Assembly: GCA_022605955.1 (NCBI GenBank)
Contig: JAKCOZ010000314.1
Coordinates: 203,607-267,606 of the forward strand
Reading direction: 5' to 3'
Source: Rallus limicola
Taxonomy: Eukaryota > Chordata > Aves > Gruiformes > Rallidae
Length of the DNA: 64,000 bases
A program made the position numbers and the translations under genes. The notes beneath the pieces were generated by a model. That model was not told the origin of the DNA. It saw only the letters and a list, made by a program, of their open reading frames with translations, and did no database searches. This document shows, piece after piece, positions 1 through 9,868 of this stretch; position 1 is the stretch's first letter; each line of letters begins with the position of its first letter.

Positions 1-760
1 AGTTATTGCTGGACGTTTAGCATGTTTTGAACTGCAGTCTGCTAGGGCCGAGAAAAGCACCGTAGGAGGTTCCAGGCATGTTCCCTCTTTCCAGGCAAAG
101 GAAAAGGCTGAGAGCCAAAGTGACAGGGTCTGCTCGTGTGTCCTGTTAGGAGGTTTCAGACAAGCTATGCCTTTCAGTCCTAGCTTCTTTACTTTGGGAG
201 TTATTGCTGGACGTTTAGCATGTTTTGAACTGCAGTCTGCTAGGGCCGAGAAAAGCACCGTAGGAGGTTCCAGGCATGTTCCCTCTTTCCAGGCAAAGGA
301 AAAGGCTGAGAGCCAAAGTGACAGGGTCTGCTTGTGTGTCCTGTTAGGAGGTTTCAGACAAGCTATGCCTTTCAGTCCTAGCTTCTTTACTTTGGGAGTT
401 ATTGCTGGACGTTTAGCATGTTTTGAACTGCAGTCTGCTAGGGCCGAGAAAAGCACTGTAGGAGGTAGCAGGTATGTTCCTTCTTTCATGGCAAAGGAAA
501 AGGCTGAGAGCCAAAGTGACAGGGTCTGCTTGTGTGTCCTGTTAGGAGGTTTCAGACAAGCTATGCCTTTTATGCCTAGCTTCTTTACTTTGGGAGTTAT
601 TGCTGGACGTTTAGCATGTTTTGAACTGCAGTCTGCTAGGGCCGAGAAAAGCACCGTAGGAGCTTCCAGGCATGTTCCCTCTTTCCAGGCAAAGGAAAAG
701 GCTGAGAGCCAAAGTGACAGGGTCTGCTTGTGTGTCCTGTTAGGAGGTTTCAGACAAGCT

Positions 761-958
761 ATGCCTTTCAGTCCTAGCTTCTTTACTTTGGGAGTTATTG
801 CTGGACGTTTAGCATGTTTTGAACTGCAGTCTGCTAGGGCCGAGAAAAGCACTGTAGGAGGTAGCAGGTATGTTCCTTCTTTCCAGGCAAAGGAAAAGGC
901 TGAGAGCCAAAGTGACAGGGTCTTCTTGTGTGTCCTGTTAGGAGGTTTCAGACAAGCT
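761..958 (+). repeat. Representative type Y monomer (linked variant block)
   Basis: This copy shows the main alternative monomer. Relative to type H, a short block at monomer positions 93-117 changes together: accgta becomes actgta, ggttcc becomes ggtagc, ggcatg becomes ggtatg, and the following ccc becomes cct. This copy also carries tcttctt instead of tctgctt near position 170, which often but not always travels with the Y block. Type Y monomers recur at HOR-specific places and are the main landmark used to phase units. The changes are clustered, which suggests replacement of a short tract and not independent point mutations. Confidence 0.9.
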
Positions 959-1354
959 ATGCCTTTCAGTCCTAGCTTCTTTACTTTGGGAGTTATTGCT
1001 GGACGTTTAGCATGTTTTGAACTGCAGTCTGCTAGGGCCGAGAAAAGCACCGTAGGAGGTTCCAGGCATGTTCCCTCTTTCCAGGCAAAGGAAAAGGCTG
1101 AGAGCCAAAGTGACAGGGTCTGCTTGTGTGTCCTGTTAGGAGGTTTCAGACAAGCTATGCCTTTCAGTCCTAGCTTCTTTACTTTGGGAGTTATTGCTGG
1201 ACGTTTAGCATGTTTTGAACTGCAGTCTGCTAGGGCCGAGAAAAGCACCGTAGGAGGTTCCAGGCATGTTCCCTCTTTCCAGGCAAAGGAAAAGGCTGAG
1301 AGCCAAAGTGACAGGGTCTGCTTGTGTGTCCTGTTAGGAGGTTTCAGACAAGCT

Positions 1355-1552
1355 ATGCCTTTCAGTCCTAGCTTCTTTACTTTGGGAGTTATTGCTGGAC
1401 GTTTAGCATGTTTTGAACTGCAGTCTGCTAGGGCCGAGAAAAGCACCGTAGGAGGTTCCAGGCATGTTCCCTCTTTCCAGGCAAAGGAAAAGGCTGAGAG
1501 CCAAAGTGACAGGGTCTGCTTGTGTGTCCTGTTAGGAGGTTTCAGACAAGCT
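1355..1552 (+). repeat. Representative consensus monomer (type H)
   Basis: This copy matches the commonest monomer. By hand count it holds 44 A, 57 T, 56 G and 41 C. Landmarks by monomer position: ATG at 1; CpG at 46, 81 and 93; a PstI site (ctgcag) at 64-69, present in every copy I checked; a pyrimidine run at 113-124 followed by a purine-rich stretch to about 163, with a weak hairpin (ctttcc against ggaaaag, 7-base loop); a 16-base near-repeat, taggaggttccaggca at 95-110 and taggaggtttcagaca at 179-194, 14 of 16 identical. One frame on each strand has no stop codon. No CENP-B box core (TTCG....A..CGGG) is present on either strand. The start point is arbitrary because the array is circularly permutable. 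Confidence 0.95.
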
Positions 1553-2146
1553 ATGCCTTTCAGTCCTAGCTTCTTTACTTTGGGAGTTATTGCTGGACGT
1601 TTAGCATGTTTTGAACTGCAGTCTGCTAGGGCCGAGAAAAGCACCGTAGGAGGTTCCAGGCATGTTCCCTCTTTCCAGGCAAAGGAAAAGGCTGAGAGCC
1701 AAAGTGACAGGGTCTGCTTGTGTGTCCTGTTAGGAGGTTTCAGACAAGCTATGCCTTTCAGTCCTAGCTTCTTTACTTTGGGAGTTATTGCTGGACGTTT
1801 AGCATGTTTTGAACTGCAGTCTGCTAGGGCCGAGAAAAGCACTGTAGGAGGTTCCAGGCATGTTCCCTCTTTCCAGGCAAAGGAAAAGGCTGAGAGCCAA
1901 AGTGACAGGGTCTGCTTGTGTGTCCTGTTAGGAGGTTTCAGACAAGCTATGCCTTTCATGCCTAGCTTCTTTACTTTGGGAGTTATTGCTGGACGTTTAG
2001 CATGTTTTGAACTGCAGTCTGCTAGGGCCGAGAAAAGCACCGTAGGAGGTAGTAGGTATGTTCCCTATTTCCAGGCAAAGGAAAAGGCTGAGAGCCAAAG
2101 TGACAGGGTCTTCTTGTGTGTCCTGTTAGGAGGTTTCAGACAAGCT

Positions 2147-5100
2147 ATGCCTTTCAGTCCTAGCTTCTTTACTTTGGGAGTTATTGCTGGACGTTTAGCA
2201 TGTTTTGAACTGCAGTCTGCTAGGGCCGAGAAAAGCACTGTAGGAGGTAGCAGGTATGTTCCCTCTTTCCAGGCAAAGGAAAAGGCTGAGAGCCAAAGTG
2301 ACAGGGTCTGCTTGTGTGTCCTGTTAGGAGGTTTCAGAGAAGCTATGCCTTTCAGTCCTAGCTTCTATACTTTGGGAGTTATTGCTGGACGTTTAGCATG
2401 TTTTGAACTGCAGTCTGCTAGGGCCGAGAAAAGCACCGTAGGAGGTTCCAGGCATGTTCCCTCTTTCCAGGCAAAGGAAAAGGCTGAGAGCCAAAGTGAC
2501 AGGGTCTGCTTGTGTGTCCTGTTAGGAGGTTTCAGACAAGCTATGCCTTTCAGTCCTAGCTTCTTTACTTTGGGAGTTATTGCTGGACGTTTAGCATGTT
2601 TTGAACTGCAGTCTGCTAGGGCCGAGAAAAGCACCGTAGGAGGTTCCAGGCATGTTCCCTCTTTCCAGGCAAAGGAAAAGGCTGAGAGCCAAAGTGACAG
2701 GGTCTGCTCGTGTGTCCTGTTAGGAGGTTTCAGACAAGCTATGCCTTTCAGTCCTAGCTTCTTTACTTTGGGAGTTATTGCTGGACGTTTAGCATGTTTT
2801 GAACTGCAGTCTGCTAGGGCCGAGAAAAGCACCGTAGGAGGTTCCAGGCATGTTCCCTCTTTCCAGGCAAAGGAAAAGGCTGAGAGCCAAAGTGACAGGG
2901 TCTGCTTGTGTGTCCTGTTAGGAGGTTTCAGACAAGCTATGCCTTTCAGTCCTAGCTTCTTTACTTTGGGAGTTATTGCTGGACGTTTAGCATGTTTTGA
3001 ACTGCAGTCTGCTAGGGCCGAGAAAAGCACTGTAGGAGGTAGCAGGTATGTTCCTTCTTTCATGGCAAAGGAAAAGGCTGAGAGCCAAAGTGACAGGGTC
3101 TGCTTGTGTGTCCTGTTAGGAGGTTTCAGACAAGCTATGCCTTTCATGCCTAGCTTCTTTACTTTGGGAGTTATTGCTGGACGTTTAGCATGTTTTGAAC
3201 TGCAGTCTGCTAGGGCCGAGAAAAGCACCGTAGGAGCTTCCAGGCATGTTCCCTCTTTCCAGGCAAAGGAAAAGGCTGAGAGCCAAAGTGACAGGGTCTG
3301 CTTGTGTGTCCTGTTAGGAGGTTTCAGACAAGCTATGCCTTTCAGTCCTAGCTTCTTTACTTTGGGAGTTATTGCTGGACGTTTAGCATGTTTTGAACTG
3401 CAGTCTGCTAGGGTCGAGAAAAGCACTGTAGGAGGTAGCAGGTATGTTCCTTCTTTCCAGGCAAAGGAAAAGGCTGAGAGCCAAAGTGACAGGGTCTTCT
3501 TGTGTGTCCTGTTAGGAGGTTTCAGACAAGCTATGCCTTTCAGTCCTAGCTTCTTTACTTTGGGAGTTATTGCTGGACGTTTAGCATGTTTTGAACTGCA
3601 GTCTGCTAGGGCCGAGAAAAGCACCGTAGGAGGTTCCAGGCATGTTCCCTCTTTCCAGGCAAAGGAAAAGGCTGAGAGCCAAAGTGACAGGGTCTGCTTG
3701 TGTGTCCTGTTAGGAGGTTTCAGACAAGCTATGCCTTTCAGTCCTAGCTTCTTTACTTTGGGAGTTATTGCTGGATGTTTAGCATGTTTTGAACTGCAGT
3801 CTGCTAGGGCCGAGAAAAGCACCGTAGGAGGTTCCAGGCATGTTCCCTCTTTCCAGGCAAAGGAAAAGGCTGAGAGCCAAAGTGACAGGGTCTGCTTGTG
3901 TGTCCTGTTAGGAGGTTTCAGACAAGCTATGCCTTTCAGTCCTAGCTTCTTTACTTTGGGAGTTATTGCTGGACGTTTAGCATGTTTTGAACTGCAGTCT
4001 GCTAGGGCCGAGAAAAGCACCGTAGGAGGTTCCAGGCATGTTCCCTCTTTCCAGGCAAAGGAAAAGGCTGAGAGCCAAAGTGACAGGGTCTGCTTGTGTG
4101 TCCTGTTAGGAGGTTTCAGACAAGCTATGCCTTTCAGTCCTAGCTTCTTTACTTTGGGAGTTATTGCTGGACGTTTAGCATGTTTTGAACTGCAGTCTGC
4201 TAGGGCCGAGAAAAGCACCGTAGGAGGTTCCAGGCATGTTCCTTTTTTCCAGGCAAAGGAAAAGGCTGAGAGCCAAAGTGACAGGGTCTTCTTGTGTGTC
4301 CTGTTAGGAGGTTTCAGACAAGCTATGCCTTTCAGTCCTAGCTTCTTTACTTTGGGAGTTATTGCTGGACGTTTAGCATGTTTTGAACTGCAGTCTGCTA
4401 GGGCCGAGAAAAGCACCGTAGGAGGTTCCAGGCATGTTCCCTCTTTCCAGGCAAAGGAAAAGGCTGAGAGCCAAAGTGACAGGGTCTGCTTGTGTGTCCT
4501 GTTAGGAGGTTTCAGACAAGCTATGCCTTTCAGTCCTAGCTTCTTTACTTTGGGAGTTATTGCTGGATGTTTAGCATGTTTTGAACTGCAGTCTGCTAGG
4601 GCCGAGAAAAGCACCGTAGGAGGTTCCAGGCATGTTCCCTCTTTCCAGGCAAAGGAAAAGGCTGAGAGCCAAAGTGACAGGGTCTGCTTGTGTGTCCTGT
4701 TAGGAGGTTTCAGACAAGCTATGCCTTTCAGTCCTAGCTTCTTTACTTTGGGAGTTATTGCTGGACGTTTAGCATGTTTTGAACTGCAGTCTGCTAGGGC
4801 CGAGAAAAGCACCGTAGGAGGTTCCAGGCATGTTCCCTCTTTCCAGGCAAAGGAAAAGGCTGAGAGCCAAAGTGACAGGGTCTGCTTGTGTGTCCTGTTA
4901 GGAGGTTTCAGACAAGCTATGCCTTTCAGTCCTAGCTTCTTTACTTTGGGAGTTATTGCTGGACGTTTAGCATGTTTTGAACTGCAGTCTGCTAGGGCCG
5001 AGAAAAGCACCGTAGGAGGTTCCAGGCATGTTCCCTCTTTCCAGGCAAAGGAAAAGGCTGAGAGCCAAAGTGACAGGGTCTGCTTGTGTGTCCTGTTAGG

Positions 5101-6106
5101 AGGTTTCAGACAAGCTATGCCTTTCAGTCCTAGCTTCTTTACTTTGGGAGTTATTGCTGGACGTTTAGCATGTTTTGAACTGCAGTCTGCTAGGGCCGAG
5201 AAAAGCACTGTAGGAGGTTCCAGGCATGTTCCCTCTTTCCAGGCAAAGGAAAAGGCTGAGAGCCAAAGTGACAGGGTCTGCTTGTGTGTCCTGTTAGGAG
5301 GTTTCAGACAAGCTATGCCTTTCAGTCCTAGCTTCTTTACTTTGGGAGTTATTGCTGGACGTTTAGCATGTTTTGAACTGCAGTCTGCTAGGGCCGAGAA
5401 AAGAACCGTAGGAGGTAGTAGGTATGTTCCCTATTTCCAGGCAAAGGAAAAGGCTGAGAGCCAAAGTGACAGGGTCTGCTTGTGTGTCCTGTTAGGAGGT
5501 TTCAGACAAGCTATGCCTTTCAGTCCTAGCTTCTTTACTTTGGGAGTTATTGCTGGACGTTTAGCATGTTTTGAACTGCAGTCTGCTAGGGCCGAGAAAA
5601 GCACTGTAGGAGGTAGCAGGTATGTTTCTTCTTTCCAGGCAAAGGAAAAGGCTGAGAGCCAAAGTGACAGGGTCTGCTTGTGTGTCCTGTTAGGAGGTTT
5701 CAGACAAGCTATGCCTTTCAGTCCTAGCTTCTTTACTTTGGGAGTTATTGCTGGACGTTTAGCATGTTTTGAACTGCAGTCTGCTAGGGCCGAGAAAAGC
5801 ACCGTAGGAGGTTCCAGGCATGTTCCCTCTTTCCAGGCAAAGGAAAAGGCTGAGAGCCAAAGTGACAGGGTCTGCTTGTGTGTCCTGTTAGGAGGTTTCA
5901 GACAAGCTATGCCTTTCAGTCCTAGCTTCTTTACTTTGGGAGTTATTGCTGGACGTTTAGCATGTTTTGAACTGCAGTCTGCTAGGGCCGAGAAAAGCAC
6001 TGTAGGATGTAGCAGGTATGTTTCTTCTTTCCAGGCAAAGGAAAAGGCTGAGAGCCAAAGTGACAGGGTCTTCTTGTGTGTCCTGTTAGGAGGTTTCAGA
6101 CAAGCT
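2147..6106. repeat. HOR-A unit 1, 20 monomers (3,960 bp)
   Basis: The unit starts with a monomer ending ttcagagaagc instead of ttcagacaagc, followed by one with ttctatac (about 2364). It ends with the signature monomer gtaggatgtagc (block at 5999). Both start landmarks recur exactly 3,960 bp later. Inside are monomers with ggatgttt at about 3774 and 4566, four monomers apart, giving a nested 4-monomer repeat (from 3533). Private marks include gggtcgag (about 3415), ccttttttcc (about 4241) and aaaagaacc (about 5400). Confidence 0.85.
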
Positions 6107-9100
6107 ATGCCTTTCGGTCCTAGCTTCTTTACTTTGGGAGTTATTGCTGGACGTTTAGCATGTTTTGAACTGCAGTCTGCTAGGGCCGAGAAAAGCACCG
6201 TAGGAGGTTCCAGGCATGTTCCCTCTTTCCAGGCAAAGGAAAAGGCTGAGAGCCAAAGTGACAGGGTCTGCTTGTGTGTCCTGTTAGGAGGTTTCAGAGA
6301 AGCTATGCCTTTCAGTCCTAGCTTCTATACTTTGGGAGTTATTGCTGGACGTTTAGCATGTTTTGAACTGCAGTCTGCTAGGGCCGAGAAAAGCACCGTA
6401 GGAGGTTCCAGGCATGTTCCCTCTTTCCAGGCAAAGGAAAAGGCTGAGAGCCAAAGTGACAGGGTCTGCTTGTGTGTCCTGTTAGGAGGTTTCAGACAAG
6501 CTATGCCTTTCAGTCCTAGCTTCTTTACTTTGGGAGTTATTGCTGGACGTTTAGCATGTTTTGAACTGCAGTCTGCTAGGGCCGAGAAAAGCACCGTAGG
6601 AGGTTCCAGGCATGTTCCCTCTTTCCAGGCAAAGGAAAAGGCTGAGAGCCAAAGTGACAGGGTCTGCTCGTGTGTCCTGTTAGGAGGTTTCAGACAAGCT
6701 ATGCCTTTCAGTCCTAGCTTCTTTACTTTGGGAGTTATTGCTGGACGTTTAGCATGTTTTGAACTGCAGTCTGCTAGGGCCGAGAAAAGCACCGTAGGAG
6801 GTTCCAGGCATGTTCCCTCTTTCCAGGCAAAGGAAAAGGCTGAGAGCCAAAGTGACAGGGTCTGCTTGTGTGTCCTGTTAGGAGGTTTCAGACAAGCTAT
6901 GCCTTTCAGTCCTAGCTTCTTTACTTTGGGAGTTATTGCTGGACGTTTAGCATGTTTTGAACTGCAGTCTGCTAGGGCCGAGAAAAGCACTGTAGGAGGT
7001 AGCAGGTATGTTCCTTCTTTCATGGCAAAGGAAAAGGCTGAGAGCCAAAGTGACAGGGTCTGCTTGTGTGTCCTGTTAGGAGGTTTCAGACAAGCTATGC
7101 CTTTCATGCCTAGCTTCTTTACTTTGGGAGTTATTGCTGGACGTTTAGCATGTTTTGAACTGCAGTCTGCTAGGGCCGAGAAAAGCACCGTAGGAGCTTC
7201 CAGGCATGTTCCCTCTTTCCAGGCAAAGGAAAAGGCTGAGAGCCAAAGTGACAGGGTCTGCTTGTGTGTCCTGTTAGGAGGTTTCAGACAAGCTATGCCT
7301 TTCATGCCTAGCTTCTTTACTTTGGGAGTTATTGCTGGACGTTTAGCATGTTTTGAACTGCAGTCTGCTAGGGCCGAGAAAAGCACTGTAGGAGGTAGCA
7401 GGTATGTTCCTTCTTTCCAGGCAAAGGAAAAGGCTGAGAGCCAAAGTGACAGGGTCTTCTTGTGTGTCCTGTTAGGAGGTTTCAGACAAGCTATGCCTTT
7501 CAGTCCTAGCTTCTTTACTTTGGGAGTTATTGCTGGACGTTTAGCATGTTTTGAACTGCAGTCTGCTAGGGCCGAGAAAAGCACCGTAGGAGGTTCCAGG
7601 CATGTTCCCTCTTTCCAGGCAAAGGAAAAGGCTGAGAGCCAAAGTGACAGGGTCTGCTTGTGTGTCCTGTTAGGAGGTTTCAGACAAGCTATGCCTTTCA
7701 GTCCTAGCTTCTTTACTTTGGGAGTTATTGCTGGATGTTTAGCATGTTTTGAACTGCAGTCTGCTAGGGCCGAGAAAAGCACCGTAGGAGGTTCCAGGCA
7801 TGTTCCCTCTTTCCAGGCAAAGGAAAAGGCTGAGAGCCAAAGTGACAGGGTCTGCTTGTGTGTCCTGTTAGGAGGTTTCAGACAAGCTATGCCTTTCAGT
7901 CCTAGCTTCTTTACTTTGGGAGTTATTGCTGGACGTTTAGCATGTTTTGAACTGCAGTCTGCTAGGGCCGAGAAAAGCACCGTAGGAGGTTCCAGGCATG
8001 TTCCCTCTTTCCAGGCAAAGGAAAAGGCTGAGAGCCAAAGTGACAGGGTCTGCTTGTGTGTCCTGTTAGGAGGTTTCAGACAAGCTATGCCTTTCAGTCC
8101 TAGCTTCTTTACTTTGGGAGTTATTGCTGGACGTTTAGCATGTTTTGAACTGCAGTCTGCTAGGGCCGAGAAAAGCACCGTAGGAGGTTCCAGGCATGTT
8201 CCCTCTTTCCAGGCAAAGGAAAAGGCTGAGAGCCAAAGTGACAGGGTCTGCTTGTGTGTCCTGTTAGGAGGTTTCAGACAAGCTATGCCTTTCAGTCCTA
8301 GCTTCTTTACTTTGGGAGTTATTGCTGGACGTTTAGCATGTTTTGAACTGCAGTCTGCTAGGGCCGAGAAAAGCACTGTAGGAGGTAGCAGGTATGTTTC
8401 TTCTTTCCAGGCAAAGGAAAAGGCTGAGAGCCAAAGTGACAGGGTCTTCTTGTGTGTCCTGTTAGGAGGTTTCAGACAAGCTATGCCTTTCAGTCCTAGC
8501 TTCTTTACTTTGGGAGTTATTGCTGGACGTTTAGCATGTTTTGAACTGCAGTCTGCTAGGGCCGAGAAAAGCACCGTAGGAGGTTCCAGGCATGTTCCCT
8601 CTTTCCAGGCAAAGGAAAAGGCTGAGAGCCAAAGTGACAGGGTCTGCTTGTGTGTCCTGTTAGGAGGTTTCAGACAAGCTATGCCTTTCAGTCCTAGCTT
8701 CTTTACTTTGGGAGTTATTGCTGGATGTTTAGCATGTTTTGAACTGCAGTCTGCTAGGGCCGAGAAAAGCACCGTAGGAGGTTCCAGGCATGTTCCCTCT
8801 TTCCAGGCAAAGGAAAAGGCTGAGAGCCAAAGTGACAGGGTCTGCTTGTGTGTCCTGTTAGGAGGTTTCAGACAAGCTATGCCTTTCAGTCCTAGCTTCT
8901 TTACTTTGGGAGTTATTGCTGGACGTTTAGCATGTTTTGAACTGCAGTCTGCTAGGGCCGAGAAAAGCACCGTAGGAGGTTCCAGGCATGTTCCCTCTTT
9001 CCAGGCAAAGGAAAAGGCTGAGAGCCAAAGTGACAGGGTCTGCTTGTGTGTCCTGTTAGGAGGTTTCAGACAAGCTATGCCTTTCAGTCCTAGCTTCTTT

Positions 9101-9868
9101 ACTTTGGGAGTTATTGCTGGACGTTTAGCATGTTTTGAACTGCAGTCTGCTAGGGCCGAGAAAAGCACCGTAGGAGGTTCCAGGCATGTTCCCTCTTTCC
9201 AGGCAAAGGAAAAGGCTGAGAGCCAAAGTGACAGGGTCTGCTTGTGTGTCCTGTTAGGAGGTTTCAGACAAGCTATGCCTTTCAGTCCTAGCTTCTTTAC
9301 TTTGGGAGTTATTGCTGGACGTTTAGCATGTTTTGAACTGCAGTCTGCTAGGGCCGAGAAAAGCACTGTAGGAGGTAGCAGGTATGTTTCTTCTTTCCAG
9401 GCAAAGGAAAAGGCTGAGAGCCAAAGTGACAGGGTCTGCTTGTGTGTCCTGTTAGGAGGTTTCAGACAAGCTATGCCTTTCAGTCCTAGCTTCTTTACTT
9501 TGGGAGTTATTGCTGGACGTTTAGCATGTTTTGAACTGCAGTCTGCTAGGGCCGAGAAAAGCACCGTAGGAGGTTCCAGGCATGTTCCCTCTTTCCAGGC
9601 AAAGGAAAAGGCTGAGAGCCAAAGTGACAGGGTCTGCTTGTGTGTCCTGTTAGGAGGTTTCAGACAAGCTATGCCTTTCAGTCCTAGCTTCTTTACTTTG
9701 GGAGTTATTGCTGGACGTTTAGCATGTTTTGAACTGCAGTCTGCTAGGGCCGAGAAAAGCACTGTAGGATGTAGCAGGTATGTTTCTTCTTTCCAGGCAA
9801 AGGAAAAGGCTGAGAGCCAAAGTGACAGGGTCTTCTTTTGTGTCCTGTTAGGAGGTTTCAGACAAGCT
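6107..9868. repeat. HOR-A unit 2, 19 monomers (3,762 bp)
   Basis: It begins with a monomer carrying ttcggtcc (about 6114) and the gagaagc end, followed by ttctatac at about 6324. It ends with the gtaggatgtagc monomer (block at 9761), 19 monomers after the previous one. In order it holds tgctcg, H, the catggc Y monomer, gagcttcc, Y with tcttctt, then two copies of a five-monomer block (7493-8482 and 8483-9472). It is collinear with unit 1 apart from the copy number of that inner block. Confidence 0.87.
7493..9472. repeat. Nested 5-monomer duplication (2 x 990 bp)
   Basis: Monomer order H, ggatgttt variant, H, H, Y with gtttctt occurs twice in a row (7493-8482 and 8483-9472). The ggatgttt marks sit at 7734 and 8724, exactly 990 bp apart. 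The only consistent difference I see is tcttctt in the first Y monomer against tctgctt in the second. It is a recent local duplication inside a HOR unit, probably by unequal exchange. Confidence 0.85.

Larger units (their letters stand above)
1..2146. repeat. 3' part of a HOR unit (truncated by the window edge)
   Basis: About eleven monomers. The first carries tgctcg near base 131, followed by type H, then type Y with ccatgg replaced by catggc (about 488), then a gagcttcc monomer (about 661) and a Y monomer with tcttctt (about 920). The same five-monomer order returns at about 2705 and 6665, which places this stretch in the same HOR family as the units that follow. The last monomer (1949-2146) has catgcct, gtagtagg and ccctatttcc and stands where later units carry the gtaggatgtagc monomer. 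The distance from tgctcg at 131 to the next one at 2705 is 13 monomers, against 20 for the following pair, so this copy is shorter in its middle. Confidence 0.8.

Noticed and set aside
1355..1552. RNA polymerase III B box (ggttccaggc) suggesting a tRNA-derived SINE unit
   Set aside because: The match to the B box consensus is partial, no A box lies at the right distance, and there is no terminator or A-tail structure; type Y copies destroy the match.
1355..1552. Hairpin (ctttcc / ggaaaag) as a terminator or structured RNA
   Set aside because: The stem is short with a bulge and low GC; no gene precedes it and it recurs only as part of the satellite.
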